Shown here: piece after piece, positions 1-6,805 of the stretch
Numbering within the stretch: position 1 is the stretch's first letter
How the letters are laid out: each line of letters starts with the position of its first letter
Assembly: GCF_001815985.1 (NCBI RefSeq)
Contig: NZ_KV823564.1
Location: 45,986 to 109,985 of the forward strand
Reading direction: 5' to 3'
Source: Corynebacterium sp. HMSC27B11
GTDB lineage: Bacteria; Actinomycetota; Actinomycetes; Mycobacteriales; Mycobacteriaceae
DNA length: 64,000 bases
The notes under the pieces: model-generated
What the model was told of the DNA's origin: nothing
The model's database searches: none
What the model saw: only the letters and a program-made list of their open reading frames with translations
Made by a program: the position numbers and the translations under genes

Positions 1-1463
1 ACGATGAACTCGTGCGCATTCGCACGCTTGGCGGCATCCTCGATATCTGCCTGGCTGGCATACGGGGTGGCGTAGGCGATGTTCTCGCGGATCGTGCCGG
101 AGAACAGCGCCGGCTCCTGGAAGACCACGCCCACCGAGGAACGTAGTTCCGCGCTGGTTAACGTCGAGACGTCCTCACCGCAGACGGTGAGCGTCCCAGC
201 GGTGGGCTGGTACAGGCCCAGCAGGAGGTTCACCAGGGTGGATTTACCGCCGCCGGACTCGCCGACCAGCGCCACCGTCTGGCCCCGCTGCGCGCTGAAA
301 CTCACATCGTGAATGACGGGCTCGCCGGGCAGGTACTCGAAGTCCACGTCCCGGAACTCGAAGACCGGCCCCGACTGCGGGGCTGAAAGCTGCGGGACGA
401 GAGCAGCGTTCACATCCTCCTGGTCGACGAGCATGCTGCCGCCTGGGCGAGAGGCTTGCTGCAAGGCGGGTGCTGTTGTTGGCTCCTCCAGCTCCTCCAT
501 CGCTTCGAAGTATTCGCGGGAACCGGCGGCGGCGCGCTGGGCGGTGTCCACCAGCCAGCTCATCATGCTGGCCGGCTGGCGGGCCATGACCACAAGCTGC
601 AGGAGCAGGACCATGTCGCCGATGGTGAAGCGCCCGCTGATCGTCTGCCAGAACAGGGTGAGGTAGATGGCGAAGAAGATGATGTTCATCCCGCCCATGC
701 GGAGGGTGTCCATCATGTGCCAGTAACGGGACTGCACGCGGGTGATCTGCACGGTCTCGTCGAAGTGCTTCTGGAAGATGCGCAGCTCGCGCAGCTCCGT
801 GACGAAGGACTTGACTACCTTCACCTGGCCGATGACCTCGGCGAACCGGCCCTGGGCGGTGTCAATGTGCTCGTTTTTCTCCTTCTCCCAGACGATCCAC
901 TTTCGGCTCGTTAGCGCGGTGAGCCACAGGTACATCGGGAAGATCACGGCCAGCAGCAGGGCCAATGGCCAGTAGTAGATCGCGGTGATCACCAGGATCA
1001 GCGCGACCGTGAGCAGCATGGAGAAGAAGTCATTGGCGAAGGACTGCAGGAACTGGGTGAGCCCCAGGATCGAGCGGTCCAATCGCGAGATGATGGTGCC
1101 CGTGACCTGCTTGTCGTAGTAGCTCTGAGGCAGGCTGAGCAGTTTCGCAAAGTAGCGGTTGGAGAGGATCTGCCGCATCCGGGTGGCCATCACGTCACCG
1201 AACCAGCCGCCGATATTGCGAACCAGGTTACTGGCCAGCTCCACGCCGAGCAGGGCCACTGCCAGCCAGATCACGGTCTGCAGCGCGGCGTCGCGGGAGA
1301 GCTCGCCCTGCACCGAGGCCACGATCGTGTCGGTGGCGCTTTTCACCAGGAATGGTGCGGCCAGAGCCAGGCCGGCGGTGAGGATGCTCGAGATCATCAC
1401 GATCACGTAGAAGGGCATGAGCTCCTTCGTGGACCGTAGAATCCTGCCGAAAGCGGCAATCAT
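1..1463 (-). CDS. ABC exporter, fused permease/ATPase (3' part beyond window)
   Basis: Only the first 487 codons are in the window; the reading frame runs open to base 1. The protein begins MIAAFGRIL and has a six-helix type ABC exporter membrane domain over roughly residues 15-310, followed by an ATP-binding domain. Walker A (GESGGGKST) is near residue 404 and a Q-loop (VFQEPALF) near 450. The LSGGQ signature, Walker B and H-loop must lie outside the window. Permease and ATPase on one chain is the layout of homo- or heterodimeric exporters of lipids, drugs or peptides; the substrate cannot be read from sequence. The ATG at 1461-1463 has an AAGGAG about ten bases upstream on the minus strand. 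It is the last visible member of a leftward unit and is followed upstream by the aecD-like gene on the same strand, about 70 bases away. Confidence 0.9.
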   Translation of the reverse strand, partial: MIAAFGRILRSTKELMPFYVIVMISSILTAGLALAAPFLVKSATDTIVASVQGELSRDAALQTVIWLAVALLGVELASNLVRNIGGWFGDVMATRMRQILSNRYFAKLLSLPQSYYDKQVTGTIISRLDRSILGLTQFLQSFANDFFSMLLTVALILVITAIYYWPLALLLAVIFPMYLWLTALTSRKWIVWEKEKNEHIDTAQGRFAEVIGQVKVVKSFVTELRELRIFQKHFDETVQITRVQSRYWHMMDTLRMGGMNIIFFAIYLTLFWQTISGRFTIGDMVLLLQLVVMARQPASMMSWLVDTAQRAAAGSREYFEAMEELEEPTTAPALQQASRPGGSMLVDQEDVNAALVPQLSAPQSGPVFEFRDVDFEYLPGEPVIHDVSFSAQRGQTVALVGESGGGKSTLVNLLLGLYQPTAGTLTVCGEDVSTLTSAELRSSVGVVFQEPALFSGTIRENIAYATPYASQADIEDAAKRANAHEFI

Positions 1464-1534
1464 GTACTCGCGTGCTCCTTCGTTGGGCTTGAGGTCTAAC
1501 AACCAAGAAGCCTAGTCAAGAGGGCAGACAAGTC

Positions 1535-2836
1535 TTAAGCGCTCTCTCCGAAGCCCGCCGCAGCGATCCGATCCAACGCTTGAGTGAGAATCTCCCGCGA
1601 GGTCGCGAAGTTGATCCGCAGGTGTCCGGCCCCACCGGCGCCGTAGATGGCTCCGGTGTTGAAGGCCACCTTCGCCCGCTGCAGGATCTGCTCTGCTGGG
1701 TCTGTTGGCCCCGCTGGGTCCGTCGACGTTTCACTGTCCGCGCCCGTGGTCGCACCCAGCCCCGGGACGTCGCGAGCATCCACCCACAGCAGGTAGGTCC
1801 CCTCCGGGCGATGGAATGTCGCGCCGGGCAGAACCTCGGGCAGGCGGCGTTCGAGCAGTTCGAGGTTGCCGCTAAGGTAGTCGATCTGTTCCTCCAGCCA
1901 GCCGGACTCGTCGCTGTAGGCGGCGGTCGCGGCGGCGATCCCGATGGTGGATGCCTCCCCGGTGCGCAGCTTGTGCACTCCGGCCATGATTTCGCGGTCG
2001 CGCGGGGAGCTCAGGATCATTTGGGCGCACCGGAGGCCGGCGGTATTCCACCCCTTCGACGTGGCGGTGACCGTGATGGTGTTCTCCGCCGCGATCTCGC
2101 TGATCGAGGCGGCCGGGGTGTGCTGGTGCCCCGGGTAGACGATGGGGGCGTGGATCTCGTCGGAGATGACCCGCACGTTGTACTTCGCCGCCAGCTCCAC
2201 GACGTCGCGCAGTTCAGACTCGCTGAACACCCGGCCGAGCGGGTTATAGGGACTGCATAGGATCAGCGACCCGGCCGGCGCGGCTGTGCTTCCCTCTTCC
2301 GCCTGTCCGTTGTTTCCCGCTCCCTTATCGACGACGACGCGTCCGCGCGTGGTTGCGGTGCCGGCTGCGAAGACCTCCTCCAGGGCGGCGAGGTCGAAGC
2401 CTCCCTCCGGAGTCATGGGCACCTCGATCGAGGGGCGACCGGTGACGTCCGGGATTTCGAAGAAGGGGTTATAGGCGGGCACGGGCAGCACGATCGCGGA
2501 TCCCGCGGGGGTGAGTTCCTCGACGGCGATTTTCACTCCTGTGACCACGTCGGGGACGGAGCGAACCCAGCCGGGGGAGAAGGTCCATCCGAAGCGGCGT
2601 TCGTAGAAGCCGGCGAGTGCTTCCCGCAGCTCCTCGTCGTCAGCGGAGTAGCCGAAGTATTCGCGGTCCACGCAGTCCTGGATGGCGCGGGCAACGGCCG
2701 GGCAGGTGTGAAAGTCGGACTCCGCGACCCACATGGGGATGACGTCATCGGGATAGCCGCGCCACTTCTTCGTACCGCGGCGTCGCAGTTCCGCCAGGGT
2801 GGGCAGTTCGAGTGTGCTGGAGTTGTGGCTAGTCAT
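1535..2836 (-). CDS. aecD: Cystathionine beta-lyase / C-S lyase (PatB/MalY type aminotransferase fold)
   Basis: A 433-aa PLP enzyme of fold type I that resembles C. glutamicum AecD and the PatB/MalY C-S lyases, which cleave cystathionine to homocysteine, pyruvate and ammonia. Visible family marks are the N-terminal KWRGYPDDVIPMWVAESDF block, FGYSADDEEL, the PYNPLGRVF segment, SDEIHAPIVYPGH and the PLP lysine in TATSKGWNTAGLRC at about residue 261. An Ala/Gly/Thr-rich stretch near residues 158-188 looks like a lineage-specific insertion. The start is ATG at 2834-2836 rather than the TTG two codons upstream, because a -10 hexamer TACACT sits exactly seven bases before this ATG, so the mRNA is probably leaderless. 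A perfect McbR-type operator overlaps the -35 region, which argues for control by sulfur-amino-acid status. A MalY-like regulatory or desulfhydrase role cannot be excluded. Confidence 0.85.
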   Translation of the reverse strand: MTSHNSSTLELPTLAELRRRGTKKWRGYPDDVIPMWVAESDFHTCPAVARAIQDCVDREYFGYSADDEELREALAGFYERRFGWTFSPGWVRSVPDVVTGVKIAVEELTPAGSAIVLPVPAYNPFFEIPDVTGRPSIEVPMTPEGGFDLAALEEVFAAGTATTRGRVVVDKGAGNNGQAEEGSTAAPAGSLILCSPYNPLGRVFSESELRDVVELAAKYNVRVISDEIHAPIVYPGHQHTPAASISEIAAENTITVTATSKGWNTAGLRCAQMILSSPRDREIMAGVHKLRTGEASTIGIAAATAAYSDESGWLEEQIDYLSGNLELLERRLPEVLPGATFHRPEGTYLLWVDARDVPGLGATTGADSETSTDPAGPTDPAEQILQRAKVAFNTGAIYGAGGAGHLRINFATSREILTQALDRIAAAGFGESA

Positions 2837-2843
2837 GGCCAAC

Positions 2844-2849
2844 AGTGTA
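2844..2849 (-). promoter_or_regulatory. -10 element of aecD, leaderless promoter
   Basis: Read on the minus strand this is TACACT, seven bases before the ATG at 2836, so transcription should begin at or next to the start codon. TTGTCT, a partial -35 match, lies about 19 bases upstream inside the McbR-like operator. Confidence 0.5.
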
Positions 2850-2865
2850 CTCGCCCCGTCGGGGG

Positions 2866-2885
2866 TATAGACAACTCTGTCTATA
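2866..2885. promoter_or_regulatory. McbR-type operator (TAGAC-N6-GTCTA)
   Basis: A perfect inverted repeat, TATAGACA-ACTC-TGTCTATA, that contains an exact TAGAC-N6-GTCTA. This is the published binding motif of McbR, the TetR-type repressor of sulfur and methionine genes in C. glutamicum, whose effector is S-adenosylhomocysteine. It lies 30 bases upstream of the aecD start and covers the -35 region, so bound repressor would block RNA polymerase. The divergent lipoprotein gene starts 128 bases away on the other side and could also be affected. Confidence 0.75.
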
Positions 2886-3012
2886 TGCTGGTTTTTAGCG
2901 TTTAGCTAGGATAAGTATCCATTGAACGCCAGAGCGATGGGTGTCTCGGATGCGGACCAGCCGGTCGCGACCCGGTGAATATCCCTCCCGTGACTGATGA
3001 AGGAAGATCAAT

Positions 3013-3981
3013 ATGAAGAATAAAACTCTGCGGATCGGCGCCGGCATCGTTGGTCTGACCCTGGCGGCAGGGCTCGTTGCGTGTTCGGAGGAGGACACCA
3101 CCGCCCAGGGTGGGCGCACCATTGACAACTGCGGCACGGAGATCTCGATCGATGAGAAGCCGGAGCGCATCGTCACCCTGCGCCAGGCGACCACCGAAAA
3201 TCTCTTCGAGCTGGGCCAGAAGGACAAGATGGTCGGCACCAGCTCGCTGCGAGACAAGGTTCAGCCGAAGTGGCAGGAGGCCTATGACAGCATTCCCGTG
3301 CTGAGCAAGACCGTCGCGACCGCGGAGCAGGTGCTCGAGGTGGACCCGGACTTCATCGTCGCCACCCAGCGCGGCAGCTTCGTTGAAAGCCTCACCGGGG
3401 CCCGCGAGTTCTGGGCAGAAAACGGTGTTCGCACCTTCGTCTCCAACACGGATTGCCCGGAGGACGGCACGACTGGCTTCGAGAATCTCCAGAAGGACTA
3501 CGAGCAGCTGGGTGAAATTCTTGGCGCGGAGGAAGAAGCCAAGAAGCTCATCGACCAGACCCAGGAAGCCATCGATAAGGCGGACGTGAACTCCGGCAAG
3601 TCCCTCGCCTTCCTCTTCAACATCAACGATGCCGCCCCGTGGGTCGACGGCCGCTACGGCATCTCCAACGACATCGCGAAGCTCACCGGCTCGACCAACG
3701 TCTTCGAGGACCTCAAGGAAGCCCGCAACGAGGTCAGCTGGGAGGCCTTCGCCGAGAAAGACCCGGACTACATCGTCGTCGCCGACATCTCCGGCCGTGG
3801 ACTACCGATGGACACCGCGCAGGAAAAGATCGACGAGCTCAAGCGCGAGCCCGCGACCAAGAACATGAAGGCGGTGCGCGAGAACAAGTTCATCGTCGTC
3901 CCGGGCGTTGGCCTGGACCCCTCCGTGCGTTCCCTCGAGCCGCTGGAGATCATCGCCAAGGAAGTATCCAAGGATGACTAG
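3013..3981 (+). CDS. ABC transporter substrate-binding lipoprotein, siderophore/iron type
   Basis: A 322-aa FhuD/TroA-type binding protein. The signal peptide has a basic start (MKNKTLR), a hydrophobic core and a lipobox LVAC with the lipidated Cys at residue 24. The body starts with the typical 'KPERIVTLRQATTENLFELG' pattern, cut here to its key idea: a strand that leads into the first ligand loop, followed later by VLEVDPDFIVATQ and KDPDYIVVADIS blocks in the two lobes joined by a long helix. It should deliver ferric siderophore, haem or a related chelate to a membrane permease; no permease or ATPase gene is adjacent in the window. ATG 3013 is preceded by GAAGGAAGATCAAT, a clear ribosome site. 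It is divergent from aecD. Iron is the commonest substrate for this family, but the ligand is not proven. Confidence 0.85.
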   Translation: MKNKTLRIGAGIVGLTLAAGLVACSEEDTTAQGGRTIDNCGTEISIDEKPERIVTLRQATTENLFELGQKDKMVGTSSLRDKVQPKWQEAYDSIPVLSKTVATAEQVLEVDPDFIVATQRGSFVESLTGAREFWAENGVRTFVSNTDCPEDGTTGFENLQKDYEQLGEILGAEEEAKKLIDQTQEAIDKADVNSGKSLAFLFNINDAAPWVDGRYGISNDIAKLTGSTNVFEDLKEARNEVSWEAFAEKDPDYIVVADISGRGLPMDTAQEKIDELKREPATKNMKAVRENKFIVVPGVGLDPSVRSLEPLEIIAKEVSKDD

Positions 3982-4034
3982 CGCCAAAGCCCCTAGCGCC
4001 AAGCCCCAGCGCCGAAGTTCCTAGCGCCCGCCAC
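3978..4034. repeat. Degenerate 14-15 bp tandem repeat, four units
   Basis: Four consecutive units begin at 3978, 3993, 4007 and 4021. They share the core CTAGCGCC(A)AAGCCC with substitutions. The first unit contains the TAG stop codon of the binding-protein gene and the array ends just before the M3 peptidase promoter. Confidence 0.7.
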
Positions 4035-4064
4035 CGGCCCCACAGCCGTGTCCGGGCAGGTCGC

Positions 4065-4070
4065 TACACT
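4065..4070 (+). promoter_or_regulatory. -10 element of the M3 peptidase gene, leaderless
   Basis: TACACT followed by seven bases (ggagcgc) and ATG at 4078. This favours ATG 4078 over the in-frame GTG at 4048, which lies upstream of the promoter. Confidence 0.5.
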
Positions 4071-4077
4071 GGAGCGC

Positions 4078-6249
4078 ATGTTAGATTTCGACACGCCTTC
4101 CAGCCTTCCCTACGAGCTGCCGGACTTCGCCAAAGTCGAGGTCAACGAGCTCGTCCCGGCCTTCTTCACCGCGGTGGACGACCACGCCGCGGAGATCGCA
4201 GCCATCGCGGCGAACCCCGAGGAGCCGACCTGGGAGAACACCCTGGAGGCCCTCGAGGCCTCCGGTCGGATGCTCGACCGTGTGCTCGCGGTGATCTTCA
4301 ACTACGCCGGCACAATGGCCACCCCGGAGATCCGCGACGTGGAGGAGGCGGTGTCCCCGCCACTGGCGAAGCACTTCTCCGAGCTCTACCTCAATGAGGC
4401 GCTGTGGGAGCGCATCAAGCGGGTCGACGAGAACACCCAGATCGAGGAGGGCAGCGAGGAGGCCGCGCTCATGGACCACTGGCGCCGCAAGTTCCGCCGG
4501 GGAGGGGCGGAGCTCGCCCCGGAGCAGCGGGATGAGCTCAAGCAGATCGACGAGCGCCTCGCCGAACTGTCCACCCGCTTCGGCCGCGTCCTGCAGGAGC
4601 AGACCGAGGCCTCCGCCGTGCTGATCACTGAGGAATCGGAGCTCGCTGGCCTCAGCTCGCCCACCCGCGAGGTCCTGGCCACCGACGCGAAGGAAGCCGG
4701 CAAGGAGGGCTGGCTCATCCGGCTCGGCCTGCCCAGCGTGCAGCCCATTCTGGAATCCCTCGAGAACCCGGAGGTCCGCCGCCGGGTTTACGAAGCCTCC
4801 CTGCAGCGTGCCGGAACGGCCAATGATGAGACCCTCAAGGAGATCGCCCGCCTGCGCGCCCGCCGCGCCAAGCTGCTGGGCTACGCCTCCCACGCTGACT
4901 TCGTGGCGGAGGAGGAAACCGCTGGCTCCGTCGAGGCCGTCAAGGGGCTGCTGAACCAGGTGATTCCCGCCGCGGTGAGCAATGCCCACGGCGAGTACAA
5001 GCGACTGCTGGACAAGCAGGCCGTCTCCGCTGGAGCTTCCGGTGAGGAAAACTCCGAGCTCACGGGTGCAGACTGGGCCTATTGGTCCGCCCAGCTGAAG
5101 CAGGAGGAACTCTCGGTCGACGAGGAGGAGCTGCGCAGCTACTTCCCGCTGGATCAGGTGCTCGTCGACGGTGCCTTCTACGCCGCCCAGCGCCTCTACG
5201 GCATCGAGGTTGTCCGCCGCGAGGATCTCGAGGGCTACCACCCGGAGGCCCTGGTCTGGGAGGTTCGCGAGGGCGCGGACAGCAGCTACCCGGGAGCGAC
5301 CCCCGGTGAGGGCATCGGCCTGATTATCACGGACATGTACGCCCGCCCCACCAAGCGGGGAGGCGCGTGGATGAGCAGCTTCGTGGACCAGTCCGACCTG
5401 CTGGGAACCAAGCCGGTCGTCGTCAACGTCCTCAATGTCGCCAAGCCGGCCGAACTCGCGCCGGGCGAGCTGGGCCGGGCGCTGCTCAGCCTCGACGAGG
5501 TGGCCACCGTGTTCCACGAGTTCGGTCACGCCCTGCACGGGTTGCTCTCCGAGGTTCGCTACCCGAGCCTGTCCGGCACCTCTGTGCCGCGCGACTTCGT
5601 GGAGTTCCCCTCCCAGATCAACGAGAACTGGGCCCTGCAGCCGGAGATTCTGGCCAACTACGCCAAGCACGTGGATACCGGCGAGGTGCTGCCCGCCGAG
5701 CTGGTCGCCGCCGTCCAGAAGCAGGCGCAGTGGGGCGAGGGCTTTGCCACCACCGAGTACGTCGCCGCCTGCGTGGTGGACCTGGCCTGGCACCAGCTGA
5801 CTGAGGACGAGGCCGCCCAGGTTACGGACATCGCCGCCTTCGAACGCCGCGCGCTCGAGGAGGCTGGCATCGATATCGCGGATAAGATCGCCCCGCGCTA
5901 CCGTTCCGCCTACTTCAACCACATCTTCGCCGGTGGCTACTCGGCGGACTACTGGTCTTACCTCTGGGCGGAGGTGCTGGACGCCGATGGCTTCCAGGCT
6001 TTCGTTGACACCGGTGCCGCCCGGGAGGCTGCGTTGGATGCGGACGGGGAAGCGACGAGCAACGAGGCCGACGCCGAGGAGATCGATCTGGACGACGTCC
6101 GCTTCGCCGGGGAACGCTTCCGCCGCATGATCCTCTCGCGCGGTGCGACCATCGACTACGAGGATGCATTCTGGATGTTCCGTGGCCGCCAGCGCAGCGT
6201 CGAACCGCTGCTGCGCCGCCGCGGTCTGTCGGGTGCGGTTAACGGCTAA
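4078..6249 (+). CDS. M3 family zinc oligopeptidase (peptidyl-dipeptidase Dcp / oligopeptidase A type)
   Basis: A 723-aa soluble metallopeptidase of the thimet-oligopeptidase family, which degrades short cytosolic peptides. The zinc motif HEFGH, inside FHEFGHALHG, is at about residues 479-483; the downstream glutamate ligand of the family is expected in the EFPSQINENW block about 25 residues later. Further family blocks include SPAWH-like spacing replaced by YLWAEVLDADGF near the C terminus and FRGRQRSVEPLLRRRG at the end, which is typical of Dcp-like members. There is no signal peptide. The start follows a TACACT box by seven bases. An acidic, Ala-rich insertion (around residues 655-675) precedes the last helices. 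Dcp and OpdA cannot be told apart with certainty without alignment. Confidence 0.88.
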   Translation: MLDFDTPSSLPYELPDFAKVEVNELVPAFFTAVDDHAAEIAAIAANPEEPTWENTLEALEASGRMLDRVLAVIFNYAGTMATPEIRDVEEAVSPPLAKHFSELYLNEALWERIKRVDENTQIEEGSEEAALMDHWRRKFRRGGAELAPEQRDELKQIDERLAELSTRFGRVLQEQTEASAVLITEESELAGLSSPTREVLATDAKEAGKEGWLIRLGLPSVQPILESLENPEVRRRVYEASLQRAGTANDETLKEIARLRARRAKLLGYASHADFVAEEETAGSVEAVKGLLNQVIPAAVSNAHGEYKRLLDKQAVSAGASGEENSELTGADWAYWSAQLKQEELSVDEEELRSYFPLDQVLVDGAFYAAQRLYGIEVVRREDLEGYHPEALVWEVREGADSSYPGATPGEGIGLIITDMYARPTKRGGAWMSSFVDQSDLLGTKPVVVNVLNVAKPAELAPGELGRALLSLDEVATVFHEFGHALHGLLSEVRYPSLSGTSVPRDFVEFPSQINENWALQPEILANYAKHVDTGEVLPAELVAAVQKQAQWGEGFATTEYVAACVVDLAWHQLTEDEAAQVTDIAAFERRALEEAGIDIADKIAPRYRSAYFNHIFAGGYSADYWSYLWAEVLDADGFQAFVDTGAAREAALDADGEATSNEADAEEIDLDDVRFAGERFRRMILSRGATIDYEDAFWMFRGRQRSVEPLLRRRGLSGAVNG

Positions 6250-6284
6250 GCGCCCGCAACGAGTAGATTCTCGGTAGTGAGAAC

Positions 6285-6572
6285 ATGAATTGGCTGATCA
6301 ACGCCTCGGTATGGATCCAGGCTCCGGTGGTTGTGGCATTCCTGCTTGCCTTCGCCGGGGGTGCCTCCTGGCTGCTCAACAAGGTGCTCTGGGGGATCAT
6401 CCCACGCAGTGCCGAGGAGGCGGAGGTCCTGGGGCCGGAGAGCGTGAAGCTGCTGGCAGTACAGGTTGAAAAATCTGCGCCCCCGGGGCATGCCCAGCAA
6501 TCCTCGGGTGTTCAGCTAGAGAGCGTCGCCAGCGCCGAGGATGGGCGTGGCGGTGAACAGGAGAGTGTTTAG
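6285..6572 (+). CDS. Small single-span membrane protein, unknown function
   Basis: A 95-aa protein with one hydrophobic N-terminal helix (about residues 9-30, from APVVVAFLLAFAGGASWLL) and a polar, disordered C-terminal tail rich in Ser, Glu and Gln. I do not recognise a family. A TAGATT hexamer at 6264-6269 would start transcription only about eight bases before the ATG, so the leader is very short. It follows the M3 peptidase by 35 bases on the same strand and is followed by another tiny membrane protein gene, so the two probably form a transcript. The ORF has good codon composition for this genome. Confidence 0.55.
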   Translation: MNWLINASVWIQAPVVVAFLLAFAGGASWLLNKVLWGIIPRSAEEAEVLGPESVKLLAVQVEKSAPPGHAQQSSGVQLESVASAEDGRGGEQESV

Positions 6573-6578
6573 GAAACC

Positions 6579-6665
6579 ATGAAGCACCATTCGAAGGTTC
6601 GGCAGGCCCTTGCCCTGCTGCTCGTGCTCCTTCTCGTGGCGTGGCTCGTGACTAACGTCCTTTAG
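6579..6665 (+). CDS. Tiny 28-aa membrane peptide
   Basis: An ATG at 6579, preceded by AGGAAACC, opens a 28-residue frame that starts MKHHSKVRQ and continues as an almost pure Leu/Val/Ala helix ending in TNVL, then TAG. It begins seven bases after the stop of the 95-aa membrane protein. The basic head plus single helix is what small inner-membrane peptides look like. No function can be assigned. Confidence 0.4.
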   Translation: MKHHSKVRQALALLLVLLLVAWLVTNVL

Positions 6666-6730
6666 GGTCCTCGCCCTTCGGCGGTGGGGGAGGCCCGCAG
6701 GGATGCACGACTCGGGAAAATTGGCGTTTT

Positions 6731-6746
6731 AGTGATCTACACCACT
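6731..6746. promoter_or_regulatory. Possible GlxR (cAMP receptor) site upstream of the acyl-CoA ligase gene
   Basis: AGTGATCTACACCACT matches the GlxR consensus TGTGANNTANNTCACA at ten of the thirteen fixed positions, including the central TA; the mismatches are at positions 1, 12 and 16. It is 60 bases upstream of the ATG and just upstream of a TATAGC -10 candidate at 6759-6764. Confidence 0.35.
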
Positions 6747-6805
6747 TATGTGTGTTTTTATAGCTGTAGCGAAAACTATTCCTGAGCTACGGCCCACAAA
6801 GGAGA

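Noticed and set aside
2892..2915. DtxR-like iron box upstream of the iron-type lipoprotein gene
   Set aside because: The best 19-base alignment to TWAGGTTAGSCTAACCTWA has only about 11 matches and no clear symmetry; too weak to call.
4081..5922. Long antisense open frame of 613 codons opposite the M3 peptidase (and similar ones at 6827-8659, 17059-19068 and 46342-48282)
   Set aside because: Typical GC-rich antisense shadows of well-supported genes: no family motifs, composition driven by the third codon base of the opposite strand.
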